From assembly GCA_002402825.1 (NCBI GenBank), contig DHGP01000026.1, positions 27,046-91,045 of the forward strand: a stretch of 64,000 bases of DNA, written 5' to 3'. This DNA is from Firmicutes bacterium UBA4795. Its GTDB lineage: Bacteria; Bacillota; Desulfotomaculia; Desulfotomaculales; Nap2-2B. Of the stretch, positions 42,082-51,735 are shown in pieces; position 1 is the first letter of the stretch; each line of letters opens with the position of its first letter. Position numbers and translations under genes: made by a program. The notes beneath the pieces are model-generated. The model saw only the letters and a list, made by a program, of their open reading frames with translations, was not told where the DNA came from and searched no databases.

Positions 42082-42870
42082 TTATTCTGCTTTAAAAAAT
42101 AAAAGTGAAGTGCCTACTTTAATGGTATCCCCGGTCTTTAACGGGTGAGTGGTAACAGGTTTACCGTTAACAAAGGTCCCGTTAGTGCTTCCTAAATCAG
42201 TTAGAATATATTTTCCCTGCCGGTATTCTATTTTTGCCTGGCGTCGGGATACACTGAAATCATTTAAAATTATATCACAAGAATCATGGCGTCCGATAAT
42301 CATGAGGCTTGTTTTAAGATAGAATGTTTTACCAACTGAAGTACCCGTGTTAAGTATAAGTTGCCCTTTTAATTCCGGAAAACTATTTTGAGCAGGAATA
42401 GCGTTTTTAACTGATTTATAACAAAGGGTGTTTTTTTCATCTTCTTCATCTTTTTTATCAAGGGGCAGTTCATTTTCGGTCTCTGTCCCCTTGCCTGTTT
42501 TTACTTCTTCAAAACTTCCTTCAACACGTAACTGGCCTGTTTCCAGTTTTTCATCTGCCTGGAAAAAAATCTGCGGGGGAGCAATTAAAATATGCTTTTT
42601 TTCGGCTGCTTTTTTTTCCAGGTAATCTTTAAGTTCCCTGATTAACAATGGAGCAATAGGTGTTACCGCCTGTAAATCCCCCGGATGCAAATAAACAAGA
42701 TATTTATTAGGAACGTAGGTATGGTTAATACTTACTCTTTTGCGGTTTCTCATTTCCCGGTTTAACTTTTTGGCAATTTCCAAAGGGTGAACGCGTCCCT
42801 TATATTTATCATGAAAAAACTTCTCAATATATTTTTCTAAACTCCCCTCTATGCTTAAAAAAAGCCCCAT
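42082..42870 (-). CDS. FhaA-like protein (DUF3662 plus FHA domain)
   Basis: The 262-residue protein has an N-terminal DUF3662/FhaA-N domain (MGLFLSIEGSLEKYIEKFF...PLEIAKKLNREM, residues 1-115), an acidic linker and a C-terminal FHA domain (IIGRHDSCDIILNDFSVSRRQAKI, GSTNGTFVNGKPV). In actinobacteria FhaA binds the pseudokinase MviN/MurJ to regulate peptidoglycan synthesis. It is the first gene of the cluster, behind a promoter at 42932-42959. Confidence 0.92.
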   Translation of the reverse strand: MGLFLSIEGSLEKYIEKFFHDKYKGRVHPLEIAKKLNREMRNRKRVSINHTYVPNKYLVYLHPGDLQAVTPIAPLLIRELKDYLEKKAAEKKHILIAPPQIFFQADEKLETGQLRVEGSFEEVKTGKGTETENELPLDKKDEEDEKNTLCYKSVKNAIPAQNSFPELKGQLILNTGTSVGKTFYLKTSLMIIGRHDSCDIILNDFSVSRRQAKIEYRQGKYILTDLGSTNGTFVNGKPVTTHPLKTGDTIKVGTSLLFFKAE

Positions 42871-42931
42871 TACATCACCTTCAGTACAAGCTCTGGCTTA
42901 GACTAGTTTAATGTTGCATTCTAATTATATT

Positions 42932-42959
42932 ATTATACTATACTACCTGGTTTCTACAA
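42932..42959 (-). promoter_or_regulatory. Candidate SigA promoter of the fhaA-to-rpe cluster
   Basis: On the minus strand TTGTAG (42959-42954) and TATAAT (42937-42932) are 16 bp apart, about 60 bp before the fhaA ATG. A further TATAAT-like sequence overlaps in this AT-rich gap, so the exact -10 is not certain. Confidence 0.45.
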
Positions 42960-42983
42960 GAAAAACCATAAAACTTTCTTTTT

Positions 42984-43955
42984 CTAACCTTTAGTTCCTA
43001 ACCTTTGGTTTGCAGAAATGGGGTTGCCTCTTAAAAAATCTTGGACAGCCAAACGTTTACCTCCTTCTGGTTGCAATTCCATAATCCATACTTGACCTTC
43101 TCCCGTTTGAACCAATAAACCCTTATCTGGGGAGGCAGTTAAAACTTGGCCAGGGAGTGATTTATGTGCTGTTAAAAAGTGAAGTTCAGGGTTAATTTCG
43201 GGCTTATTTATTTTTACGCGGTAAATTTTTAATATTCGTTCATCCCAGGTTGTTTTTGCTCCTGGCCACGGGTCCATCCCTCTGGTATGGTTAAAAATAG
43301 CCTGGGCTGATTTTGACCAGTCAATTATTTCATCCTCACGTCTTAACGGTGGGGCGTAAGTTGCTTGACTGTGGTCTTGCGGCTGCGGTTTTAATTGCCC
43401 TTGGACCAATAAGGACAAAGTTTTTACTAGCAAGTCCGCTCCTTGTTTGGCCAGGCGGTCATGTAGCGTACCTGCATTATCTTCCTCTCTAATAGGAATT
43501 ATTTCTTGAAGCAAAATATCCCCTTCGTCTAATTTCTCGTTTATAAACATAGTAGTTACCCCGGTTTTAGTTTCCCCGTTTATAATGGCCCGGTGAATAG
43601 GAGCGACCCCGCGATATTTAGGTAATAATGAGGCGTGAAGATTAATACAGCCGTACGGGGGCAAGGAAATAATTTGAGGGGGTATAATTTGACCAAAGGC
43701 AACGATAATAATTACTTCGGGTTGTAAGCGGGTCAACACATCCAGAAATCCTGGTTCTTTTACGTGAAGGGGCTGGTAAACTGCCAGGCCGTGAGAAAGC
43801 GCAAACTCTTTTACGGGGGGTGGTTGTATTTTTTTTCCTCTTCCGCGGGGACGATCTGGCTGGGTTACTACCCCTAATATCTGGTGGCCGTGAGCTAAAA
43901 GTTTTTCTAAGGACGGTAAGGCAAAAGATGGAGTACCCATAAATACTACCTGCAT
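42984..43955 (-). CDS. fmt: Methionyl-tRNA formyltransferase
   Basis: The 323-residue enzyme starts MQVVFMGTPSFALPSLEKL and has HASLLPKYRGVAPIHRAI (with the catalytic His and SLLPxxRG) and TGVTTMFINEKLDEGDIL, then a C-terminal OB-fold domain. It formylates Met-tRNAi using 10-formyl-THF. It follows def by 13 bp; def-fmt pairing after priA is the standard order. Confidence 0.97.
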   Translation of the reverse strand: MQVVFMGTPSFALPSLEKLLAHGHQILGVVTQPDRPRGRGKKIQPPPVKEFALSHGLAVYQPLHVKEPGFLDVLTRLQPEVIIIVAFGQIIPPQIISLPPYGCINLHASLLPKYRGVAPIHRAIINGETKTGVTTMFINEKLDEGDILLQEIIPIREEDNAGTLHDRLAKQGADLLVKTLSLLVQGQLKPQPQDHSQATYAPPLRREDEIIDWSKSAQAIFNHTRGMDPWPGAKTTWDERILKIYRVKINKPEINPELHFLTAHKSLPGQVLTASPDKGLLVQTGEGQVWIMELQPEGGKRLAVQDFLRGNPISANQRLGTKG

Positions 43956-43968
43956 AATAAGTTCTCCC

Positions 43969-44421
43969 TCATTCTCTTTTTATTTTAACTGCCCGGTCAA
44001 TAAATAAAATACCGTCCAGGTGGTCAACTTCGTGCTGTAAAGCTCTGGCCAAAAGACTATTAGCCTTAATTTTTATTTCCTTGCCGTGACGATTAAGACC
44101 GGTAACAAGTACTTGGGCTGCCCGCGGCACTTCCCCCAATAAACCAGGTATACTCAAGCAACCTTCAATACCTATTTCCTGACCCTCGCTATTGACGATA
44201 CCAGGGTTGATTATTTCAATTAAACCTTCACCTACGTCAATTACAATTACTCTTTTAGAAATACCAATTTGAGGAGCAGCAAGACCTACCCCTTTATAGA
44301 AGTACATTGTATCCTGTAAGTTGTTTAATAACTTATGGATGTTGGTAGTAATTTTGGTAACTTCTATTGCTTTGGCCCGTAAAATTTTATTATTTACTTT
44401 TATAATCTGGTAAACAGCCAT
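43969..44421 (-). CDS. def: Peptide deformylase
   Basis: The 150-residue metalloenzyme has the three deformylase motifs: [18 protein letters not shown] and QHEVDHLDG (metal Cys and two His). It removes the N-formyl group from nascent proteins. AGGAGG lies before the ATG, and the gene sits between priA and fmt. Confidence 0.97.
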   Translation of the reverse strand: MAVYQIIKVNNKILRAKAIEVTKITTNIHKLLNNLQDTMYFYKGVGLAAPQIGISKRVIVIDVGEGLIEIINPGIVNSEGQEIGIEGCLSIPGLLGEVPRAAQVLVTGLNRHGKEIKIKANSLLARALQHEVDHLDGILFIDRAVKIKRE

Positions 44422-44527
44422 TCTTTGCTTCTGCCTCCTAAAAAAGATGTCGATCGTCAGTCATTAGAAAAAATACAAGGGTCAGTGAACCTTCTTCCCT
44501 CCCCCTTTGGGAAGGAGGATTATTTTC

Positions 44528-46762
44528 TTACATCATATTTTGCGGTTCCAGATCAACCACTAGTTTTACTTTTCTCTTTAAAATGGTTTTTTCTTCGTAC
44601 CAGTTTAAGGCTATTTGAGCGGCGGCACGTAAAATTGTAATCTCTTTGGCCTTAAGAATCAAGTGCCAGCGGTAATAGTCTTTAATTTTAGCTAAAGGGG
44701 CCATCACGGGCCCTAATATTTTTATTTGCTCTTCCTGGAGAGGTGTTAAACTTAACGCCTCTACTTTTAATTTGGTGCCAAGGTTACCAGCGGCTTTAGC
44801 TGCTATATCCGGATTGGTGCTAGATAAAATCAACCGGCATAATCGAGTAAAAGGGGGGTAATTCATTTTACGACGCACCATCATTTCCTGACGAAAAAAG
44901 TCGAGATAAACCTGCTTTTGGGCAGCTACTATGGCGTAGTGTTGCGGCGAATAAGTTTGTACTAGTACCTCTCCCCCCTTGCTGCCGCGACCGGTCCGGC
45001 CCGCTACCTGCATCAGCAATTGAAAGGTGCGTTCGCTGGCCCGGAAATCAGGCATATGTAAGGTAATGTCGGCATTTATTACCCCTACCAGGGTTACCCC
45101 GGGTATATCCAATCCTTTAGCCACCATTTGCGTCCCTATTAAGATGTCTGCCTCGCCTTCCTGAAAAGTCTTAATAATTTGCCGGTGAGCATTTTTCCGG
45201 CTAACCGTGTCTTTGTCCAAACGCAATACCTTAGCCTGGGGAAAAAGAAGGGCTATTTCCTTTTCTATTTTTTGGGTTCCGGCGCCAAAATAGCCCAAAT
45301 GTTGCTCTTGACAATCAGGACATAGAGAGGGGGCGGGAAGAAGATAATTACAGTAATGACAAATTAAGTTATTGTTTGCGTGGTAGCACAAAGAAATATT
45401 ACAGTGAGGACACTTCATGACTAAACCGCAGGCCCGGCAAAAAACAAAAGTAGCGTAGCCCCGGCGATTTAAAAATAAAATAATCTGTTCTTTTTTATTT
45501 AAACGGTCTTGTATTGCTTCTTGCAAAGGCTGACTGAAAAGATGCCGGTTCCCCCCCCTTGCTTCTTGGCGCATATCTATAATTTGAATTTCTGGTAAGG
45601 GGCGTCTGCCTACCCGATGAGAGAGTCTTGATAAGCAGAAGGGCCCGCCGGATAAAGCCCGGGAATAAGAATAAAGTGACGGGGTAGCACTGCCCAGTAC
45701 TACTACTGCCTGGTGCTGTTTGGCTAAACGTAAAGCAACCGTGCGCGCGTGGTAACGCGGATTTTCTTCTTGCTTGTATGATGGTTCGTGTTCCTCATCA
45801 ATTACCACCAGGCGTAAATCTGTTACTGGAGCAAATATAGCCGAACGGGTACCTAAAATTACCCTGGCTTCCCCACTTTGGATCCGGTTCCAGTCATTAA
45901 ACCTTTCGCCGGCCGAAAGGCGGCTATGCAAGATAGCTACGGTGGAGCCAAAACGGGCGTAAAAAATATCTACCATTTGGGGTGTTAAGGCAATTTCCGG
46001 TACCAGAATAATGGCCTGGCCCCCTAGAGAAATCACCTGTTGTACGCATTGCAGGTATACCTCTGTTTTGCCGCTGTCCGTTATTCCATGAAGCAAGAAG
46101 ACCCTGGGATTTTTAGCCTGGATGGCCGTATTAATAAGGTCAAAAGCAGATCTTTGGCTCGGGTTAAGAGCTAAGGCCTTATTTTTTAGGGCTTTATCTA
46201 GCGGGCTAGTTCCGGCTGGTCCGGTATATACCCTTTCGGATAACAATCCTTTTTTCACCAGTAAGTCTATCAAGGTAGAGGAAACGCCGGCCAAGGCAGC
46301 TAATTTTGTCCGGGAAAGACCTGGATTGGCTAGGGCAACCTGCCATAAAACGGTTTGTTTAGGGGTAAGAAGTAAGGAGGATGGAATTTCATTGTCGTTT
46401 TGTTTTATTGGCCAGTATTCTTTTAACTGCCGGCGAACGGTTGCTTTGAGGCGCGGCCCAATAACTGTCTGGATGGCTTCCACCGTGGGACGTAAATAAT
46501 AGGCCGCCATCCAGCGGGCTAAAGCTAGTTGGGAAGGGGTAAAGAACGGCCCTTGGCCTAAAACAGCCGTAATTTCTTTTACCTTTTCGGCAGGTTGGTC
46601 TAAGTTAAGCCCAACCACATAACCATCGACCGTCCTTCGACCAAAAGGTACCCTTACGCGAGCCCCTATTTGCACTTTATTTTTTAATTCTTCAGGAACG
46701 GCATAAAGAAAAGTTTTATCTACCTGGCGAACGACGATATTAACCAATACTTCGGCAAACAA
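44528..46762 (-). CDS. priA: Primosomal protein N' (replication restart helicase)
   Basis: The 744-residue helicase has the 3' DNA-binding domain (MFAEVLVNIVVRQVDKTFLYAVP), Walker A GITDSGKTEVY, DEEH box (VIDEEHEPSYKQ), eight zinc-binding Cys in four CxxC pairs (CRACG, CPHC, CHYC, CPDC) and QVAGRTGRG. It reloads the replisome at stalled forks. A palindromic family-3 repeat (44739-44762) lies in frame near residues 667-674, where it encodes part of EALSLTPLQEE without breaking the gene. Confidence 0.96.
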   Translation of the reverse strand: MFAEVLVNIVVRQVDKTFLYAVPEELKNKVQIGARVRVPFGRRTVDGYVVGLNLDQPAEKVKEITAVLGQGPFFTPSQLALARWMAAYYLRPTVEAIQTVIGPRLKATVRRQLKEYWPIKQNDNEIPSSLLLTPKQTVLWQVALANPGLSRTKLAALAGVSSTLIDLLVKKGLLSERVYTGPAGTSPLDKALKNKALALNPSQRSAFDLINTAIQAKNPRVFLLHGITDSGKTEVYLQCVQQVISLGGQAIILVPEIALTPQMVDIFYARFGSTVAILHSRLSAGERFNDWNRIQSGEARVILGTRSAIFAPVTDLRLVVIDEEHEPSYKQEENPRYHARTVALRLAKQHQAVVVLGSATPSLYSYSRALSGGPFCLSRLSHRVGRRPLPEIQIIDMRQEARGGNRHLFSQPLQEAIQDRLNKKEQIILFLNRRGYATFVFCRACGLVMKCPHCNISLCYHANNNLICHYCNYLLPAPSLCPDCQEQHLGYFGAGTQKIEKEIALLFPQAKVLRLDKDTVSRKNAHRQIIKTFQEGEADILIGTQMVAKGLDIPGVTLVGVINADITLHMPDFRASERTFQLLMQVAGRTGRGSKGGEVLVQTYSPQHYAIVAAQKQVYLDFFRQEMMVRRKMNYPPFTRLCRLILSSTNPDIAAKAAGNLGTKLKVEALSLTPLQEEQIKILGPVMAPLAKIKDYYRWHLILKAKEITILRAAAQIALNWYEEKTILKRKVKLVVDLEPQNMM
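44739..44762. repeat. Family 3 palindrome inside priA
   Basis: AGAGGTGTTAAA-CTTAACGCCTCT is an imperfect 24-bp palindrome of the GTTAAATTTAAC group. It lies in the priA coding region in frame. Confidence 0.5.
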
Positions 46763-46803
46763 AAACCTATCTCCTGCTTTTAAAAGTTCATAGCAACTTT
46801 ATT

Positions 46804-46829
46804 TAGGAACGTTAAATTTAACGCCCCTA
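46804..46829. repeat. Family 3 palindrome upstream of priA
   Basis: TAGGAACGTTAAA followed by TTTAACGCCCCTA forms an imperfect palindrome in the 251-bp uvrB-priA gap (46763-47013). A second copy is 145 bp away. The rest of that gap is AT-rich with no gene or clear promoter. Confidence 0.65.
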
Positions 46830-46948
46830 CAAAATATTTTAACGGAACTTTAAAATTTATGAAAACCGGCCGCGTTAAAAAATTAAAAAAGTTACTAATG
46901 ACATTATACCACGAACCAAAGACGGGAAAATCAGTATTTTAACTAAAA

Positions 46949-46978
46949 AGTAGGAACGTTAAATTTAACGCTCCTACT
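46949..46978 (-). terminator. Rho-independent terminator of uvrB formed by a family 3 palindrome
   Basis: On the minus strand AGTAGGAGCGTTAAA pairs with TTTAACGTTCCTACT over 15 positions with a single mismatch, directly followed by TTTTTAG. It lies 35 bp after the uvrB stop. The other strand also ends in a short T-run, so it may be bidirectional. It belongs to the GTTAAATTTAAC repeat family. Confidence 0.65.
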
Positions 46979-47013
46979 AGTTTTTGAAGAAATTTAATTT
47001 TTTGGATTTAAGT

Positions 47014-49023
47014 TTACTGAGCTTGGGCTACCAAATGGTTATCTTTGCCTCTTAATTCCAGGCGTAATTCTATAAGCAAATCTCGCAGCCCGGCCGCCTT
47101 TTCAAATTCTAGTTTCCGGGAAGCTTCCCGCATTTCCTTTTCTAACCGGGCAATGGTTTGTTTTAATTCTTTCTTCGTTAATTTACTGGTTTTTGGCTTT
47201 GCTTGATAAATTGACGCGCTTTCCGCTACTTTACTGGTGGCTTCAATAACCCCATGGACCTTTTTAGATATTGATTGGGGAATGATACTGTATTTTTGGT
47301 TGTAAGTCAATTGTATTTTTCGGCGGCGTTCACTTTCTTTAATTGCCCGCTCCATAGAAAGGGTAATCCTGTCTGCGTACATAATTACTTTTCCTTTTAT
47401 ATTGCGGGCCGCTCTTCCGGCAGTTTGAATTAAGGAGCGTTCTGAACGTAGGTAGCCTTCCTTATCAGCATCAAGAATAGCGACTAAACTTACTTCAGGT
47501 AAATCCAGGCCTTCGCGCAAAAGATTAATCCCCACTAAAACATCAAAAAATCCCAGGCGCAAATCGCGTAAAATTTGCATTCGTTCAAGGGCGTTAATCT
47601 CGGAATGTAAATAGCGTACCTTTACTCCCAATTCCTGAAAGTAAGAGGTTAAGTCTTCCGCCATTTTTTTAGTTAAAGTGGTAACAAGTACCCTCTCCTT
47701 ACAGTTTACCCGTTGCGTGATTTCGCCAAACAAATCGTCAATTTGTCCCCTGGTAGGTCTTACTACCAGTTCCGGGTCCACCAGACCAGTAGGGCGAATG
47801 ATTTGTTCCACAACTTGCTTACTATTTTCTAATTCGTACGGGCCAGGCGTAGCCGAAACATAAATAATCTGGTTAAACTTGCTTTCAAATTCGTGAAATT
47901 TTAAAGGACGGTTATCAAAAGCGGAAGGCAAGCGAAAGCCATACTCCACCAGCGTTTCTTTACGCGAGCGGTCACCTTCATACATCCCCCGGATTTGGGG
48001 AACGGCCACGTGAGACTCGTCAATAAACATTAAAAAATCCGGCGGGAAATAATCAAGCAAAGTGTAAGGCGGCTCGCCAGGAGAGCGTCCGCTAAGATGG
48101 CGGGAGTAATTTTCAATTCCTTTGCAGTAACCCATTTCACGCATCATTTCCAAATCATAATTAGTTCTTTGCTCCAAGCGCTGAGCTTCCAAGAGTTTTC
48201 CTTGCTCTCTTAAGGCAGTTAGTCTTTCGGCTAATTCCGCTTCAATACTCCGGGTAGCCTGCTGCATACGGTGGTAAGATACCGCGTAATGACTGGCCGG
48301 AAAAATGGAAACATGCTGGCGTTCCCCTATAATTTCCCCGGTTAAAACGTCAAACTCCAAGAGACGCTCTATTTCATCCCCCAAAAAATCCACCCTGATA
48401 GCGTGATCTTCAGCCGCAACAGGAAAAATTTCTAGTACATCGCCCTTAACTCTAAACTTGCCGCGGGTAAAATTAACGTCGTTGCGCTCAAATTGAATAT
48501 CCACCAGTTTGCGCAGTATTTTATCCCGGTTTAAAACCGTCCCCCGCCGCAGTGAGAGGACTAAATTGTTGTATTCCCGAGGGTCACCCAGACCGTAAAT
48601 ACAGGAGACGCTGGCCACAATAATCACATCTCGCCTTTCAAATAGGGAACAAGTAGCGGAATGACGTAATTTATCTATTTCTTCATTAATTGAAGCGTCT
48701 TTTTCTATATAAGTGTCTGTTTGAGGAAGATAAGCCTCGGGTTGGTAATAGTCATAATAGCTAATAAAGTATTCAACCGCATTATCAGGAAAGAATTCCT
48801 TAAATTCAGCGCAAAGCTGAGCCGCTAAAGTTTTATTTGGGGCCAGGACAAGAGTGGGTCTTTGTAAAGCTTGAATAACGTGAGCCATAGTGTATGTTTT
48901 GCCGCTTCCCGTAACGCCTAAAAGCGTTTGGTGGCGGTAGCCCTTTTTAATTCCTTCTATTAAAGAGTTAACTGCTTTTGGCTGGTCCCCTCTTAAGGGG
49001 AAAGGTGATTTTAATTGAAACAT
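47014..49023 (-). CDS. uvrB: Excinuclease ABC subunit B
   Basis: The 669-residue damage-recognition helicase has [14 protein letters not shown], Walker [15 protein letters not shown], the beta-hairpin region [76 protein letters not shown] and a C-terminal UVR domain that binds UvrC. It works with UvrA and UvrC, neither of which is here. The frame opens at 49041, but ATG 49023 gives the usual MFQLKSPF start. Transcription probably ends at the 46949 palindrome. Confidence 0.96.
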   Translation of the reverse strand: MFQLKSPFPLRGDQPKAVNSLIEGIKKGYRHQTLLGVTGSGKTYTMAHVIQALQRPTLVLAPNKTLAAQLCAEFKEFFPDNAVEYFISYYDYYQPEAYLPQTDTYIEKDASINEEIDKLRHSATCSLFERRDVIIVASVSCIYGLGDPREYNNLVLSLRRGTVLNRDKILRKLVDIQFERNDVNFTRGKFRVKGDVLEIFPVAAEDHAIRVDFLGDEIERLLEFDVLTGEIIGERQHVSIFPASHYAVSYHRMQQATRSIEAELAERLTALREQGKLLEAQRLEQRTNYDLEMMREMGYCKGIENYSRHLSGRSPGEPPYTLLDYFPPDFLMFIDESHVAVPQIRGMYEGDRSRKETLVEYGFRLPSAFDNRPLKFHEFESKFNQIIYVSATPGPYELENSKQVVEQIIRPTGLVDPELVVRPTRGQIDDLFGEITQRVNCKERVLVTTLTKKMAEDLTSYFQELGVKVRYLHSEINALERMQILRDLRLGFFDVLVGINLLREGLDLPEVSLVAILDADKEGYLRSERSLIQTAGRAARNIKGKVIMYADRITLSMERAIKESERRRKIQLTYNQKYSIIPQSISKKVHGVIEATSKVAESASIYQAKPKTSKLTKKELKQTIARLEKEMREASRKLEFEKAAGLRDLLIELRLELRGKDNHLVAQAQ

Positions 49024-49126
49024 CGAGCCAATACGCACCACGCTTTAAAATTTAAGCTTTTTTTAAAACATTTAACTATTAATTCTTAACTATATTTTAC
49101 TTAAAATTTTAACCTGGGGCAATTGT

Positions 49127-49906
49127 TCACTTGATTACTAACCGACGCATTAAATAAATGGGAAAAGGGAATAAGAGGATAGTAAAAGCTAAAAGCCAAA
49201 GTAAATCCAGCCATAAGTCTTTGTCTAATTGACCCAATATTAATCCTCTACTAAGGTTAGCTACGTGAAAAAGAGGATTAAACCAGCCGATTTTTTGAAT
49301 AAATTGCGGTAGGCCAGTAAGAGGAAAGAAAATACCAGAAAATAAAAACACCGGGGTCATAATTAAAGTAAAAAAGTAATTAAAGCTTTCCATCCTGGGG
49401 ACTAAACCGGTCCAGGTTATAGAGATAATAGAAAAAAATAATCCTGCTAGCGCCAATAAAAAGGGCATTAAAATTATCCAGGGTGAAGCTACCAGACCCA
49501 AAGCCAGAGTAACCAACAAAAAGATGATCCCGTAAAGAGTGCTTTTAAAAGCACCATACATAATTTCACCTGCTATTACGTCATCTATGTTTATTGGTGT
49601 GGTTACCATGGCTTGAAAAGTTTTTTGGAATTCCATCCTTACAAACGTTCCGTAAGTACATTCATAAGAAGCAGCAAACATAGCTGAGGAAACTACTAAG
49701 CCTGGAGCAAGATATTTAAGGTACGGTAAGCCTTCTATGGGCTGAACATAAGCGCCTAGGCCTATTCCTAAGGCTACTAAATAAAGAAGGGGTTCAATAA
49801 AATTAAAGGTTATATTTACCTTCCAGTTACGGGAAAATACAATCAAGTGTCGCCTAAAAACACGCCAAACTAGCGGAGAGACGTCAATTTGAAAAAAACT
49901 ATCCAT
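49127..49906 (-). CDS. ABC-2 type transporter permease (NodJ-like)
   Basis: The 259-residue membrane protein has six helices and the ABC-2 pattern LEP-like FIEPLLYLVALGIGLGAYV, FRM-type EFQKTFQAMVTTPI, and a C-terminal GLPQFIQKIGWFNPLFHVANLSRGL. It resembles NodJ/DrrB-type exporters of lipids, polysaccharides or drugs. The ATPase partner is not beside it: uvrB lies downstream and mgtC upstream. Substrate unknown. Confidence 0.85.
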   Translation of the reverse strand: MDSFFQIDVSPLVWRVFRRHLIVFSRNWKVNITFNFIEPLLYLVALGIGLGAYVQPIEGLPYLKYLAPGLVVSSAMFAASYECTYGTFVRMEFQKTFQAMVTTPINIDDVIAGEIMYGAFKSTLYGIIFLLVTLALGLVASPWIILMPFLLALAGLFFSIISITWTGLVPRMESFNYFFTLIMTPVFLFSGIFFPLTGLPQFIQKIGWFNPLFHVANLSRGLILGQLDKDLWLDLLWLLAFTILLFPFPIYLMRRLVIK

Positions 49907-49974
49907 CTAAAAACCTGTTTTTAATCCCTTAATATTATTTAAACTTCTGAATCCTTAAATTACACCCTTAATAA

Positions 49975-50865
49975 TTATAGCACGGATAGGTTATCTTTGA
50001 AAAGATTATCTTCAAGAAGACCAGATTTTTTATCAGGTACTAGACGGTAAGTAAAGTTGCAATCGCCCATTGGCTGAAAACCAAGTTTTAACCACAATGA
50101 ATTAAACTCTTTTTTTGACGTGAGGGTAATTTGTTTAAATTTGTACTCCAAAGACCAGCTTTTAAGCAAGGTAAATACTTTTGGAGTATAGTTTTTCTTG
50201 CGCAGGTGTTCAGGAAGATACATAAGAATTAAATTGAGGGTATCACCCTTAATGGCTAATGATAAAACAAACGAATCTTTTGCCTTCCTTTTAAAAGTAA
50301 AAGATAAAACATACGGATTAGAAAGATTTAAAACATGAATTTTTGTTGGTTGATTAAAAATGCCCTCTAATCCATTTTTTAAATATTCCAGATCTAAATT
50401 ATTGATTAGTTGCCGTTTTTCAGCTCGTTTTTCCCGGTTGGAAAATATTTTTTCAAATTTATGAAGTTCTAAAGCAAGATAACTTAAAATAGTACCAATA
50501 ATAGCCGGGAGATACATTCCTGCTCCTACTGCCAACCCAATAGCACTGCTTACCCACAACGTGGATGCTGTGGTTAAACCTACTACCCAGGAACGCTCTT
50601 TCCAAATTGCCCCAGCACCAATAAAACCCATACCCGTAACCACCTGGGCGGCAATACGGGCCGGGTCTCTTTGGCCGGGAATACCAGCAAAGCCATAAAT
50701 GGAAATAATCATAAAAATTGCTGAGCCTAAGCAAACCAGGGCGTGAGTTCGTGAACCTGCTGGCTTTTGCTGCATCCGGCGCTCATAGCCTAAAAGTGCT
50801 CCAAAAATGAAAGCAAGCAAAAAACGTAAAGCTATGGTTCCCTGTAAATGTAAGTCCAAAAACAT
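49975..50865 (-). CDS. mgtC: MgtC/SapB-family membrane protein
   Basis: The 296-residue protein has the MgtC N-terminal membrane domain (LLGYERRMQQKPAGSRTHALVCLGSAIFMIIS, RDPARIAAQVVTGMGFIGAGAIWK, GLTTASTLWVSSAIGLAVGAG) and a roughly 140-residue C-terminal cytosolic domain, longer than in SapB. MgtC proteins affect magnesium homeostasis and ATP synthase activity. It stands alone between purQ and the ABC permease. Confidence 0.9.
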   Translation of the reverse strand: MFLDLHLQGTIALRFLLAFIFGALLGYERRMQQKPAGSRTHALVCLGSAIFMIISIYGFAGIPGQRDPARIAAQVVTGMGFIGAGAIWKERSWVVGLTTASTLWVSSAIGLAVGAGMYLPAIIGTILSYLALELHKFEKIFSNREKRAEKRQLINNLDLEYLKNGLEGIFNQPTKIHVLNLSNPYVLSFTFKRKAKDSFVLSLAIKGDTLNLILMYLPEHLRKKNYTPKVFTLLKSWSLEYKFKQITLTSKKEFNSLWLKLGFQPMGDCNFTYRLVPDKKSGLLEDNLFKDNLSVL

Positions 50866-50953
50866 CCCCCCCCGATTATTGACTTAATTATATAAAATTA
50901 TATAAATTATTTGATAAATTAGCAAGCATTTAGCAAGCATTTTGAAAATATAA

Positions 50954-51730
50954 TTAACTATTTTTTACATAATGAACAACGTTGCGAAAAATAGCCAGAC
51001 CTTGAGGCTCCCTTAAGTTACTCCGGCGCCAGTTAGGATAGTGAAAAATTTCGGTGAACCGTTCCGGATGAGGCATTAATCCCAGAATATAACCTGAGGG
51101 GTCACATAAACCAGCAATGGCATTTAAGGAGCCGTTGGGATTATCAGGATATGTTTGGGTGGGCCGGTCATTTTTATCCACGTAGCGGAAAATTACCTGA
51201 CCATTAGCTTCAATATTGTTTAAAGCAACTAAATCAGTATAAAAATTGCCTTCCCCGTGAGCAACGGGCAGATAAATTACTTTATTGTCCAAACCCCGGG
51301 TAAATATATAATTATTTTTTTCTATCTTTAATTTTATCCAACGGCATTCAAAACGACCACTTTCGTTGGCTGTTAAAGCGGCACTAACACTTCCCAACTT
51401 ACCTGCCGGCAAAAGGCCAGTGCGGACTAAAACTTGAAAGCCATTACATATTCCTAAAATAGGCTTTTGGGCCTGCAAAAATTCAGCAAGTTGTTCCTTT
51501 AAGAAAGAAATAAGCTCTACCGCCAGGACTTTGCCAGCGCTAATATCATCCCCGTAGGAAAACCCCCCAGGGATAACCAAAATATGGTAAGCAGCCAGCT
51601 TTACTTCTCCCTGCCGTAATTGATTTATATGGACAAGCTCGCTTTCTCCCCCCGCTTTATTAAAAGCATAAAAGGTTTCTAAGTCGCAGTTAGTTCCGTC
51701 AGTGCGCAGGATACAAACTTTTGGTGGCAT
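50954..51730 (-). CDS. purQ: Phosphoribosylformylglycinamidine synthase subunit PurQ
   Basis: The 258-residue class I glutamine amidotransferase has the nucleophile Cys in ILGICNGFQVL, FSYGDDISAGK and the His-Glu pair in LMPHPER. It supplies ammonia to PurL in the fourth step of purine synthesis. It begins 5 bp after purL, and the two form the whole operon here; the rest of the pur genes are not in the window. Confidence 0.96.
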   Translation of the reverse strand: MPPKVCILRTDGTNCDLETFYAFNKAGGESELVHINQLRQGEVKLAAYHILVIPGGFSYGDDISAGKVLAVELISFLKEQLAEFLQAQKPILGICNGFQVLVRTGLLPAGKLGSVSAALTANESGRFECRWIKLKIEKNNYIFTRGLDNKVIYLPVAHGEGNFYTDLVALNNIEANGQVIFRYVDKNDRPTQTYPDNPNGSLNAIAGLCDPSGYILGLMPHPERFTEIFHYPNWRRSNLREPQGLAIFRNVVHYVKNS

Positions 51731-51735
51731 GAACG

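Noticed and set aside
44488..44517. GC-rich stem CCTTCTTCCC / GGGAAGGAGG between priA and def as a priA terminator
   Set aside because: On the minus (priA) strand it has a C-A mismatch and no following T-run; it pairs fully only on the plus strand, where no gene ends. Left as an unexplained hairpin.
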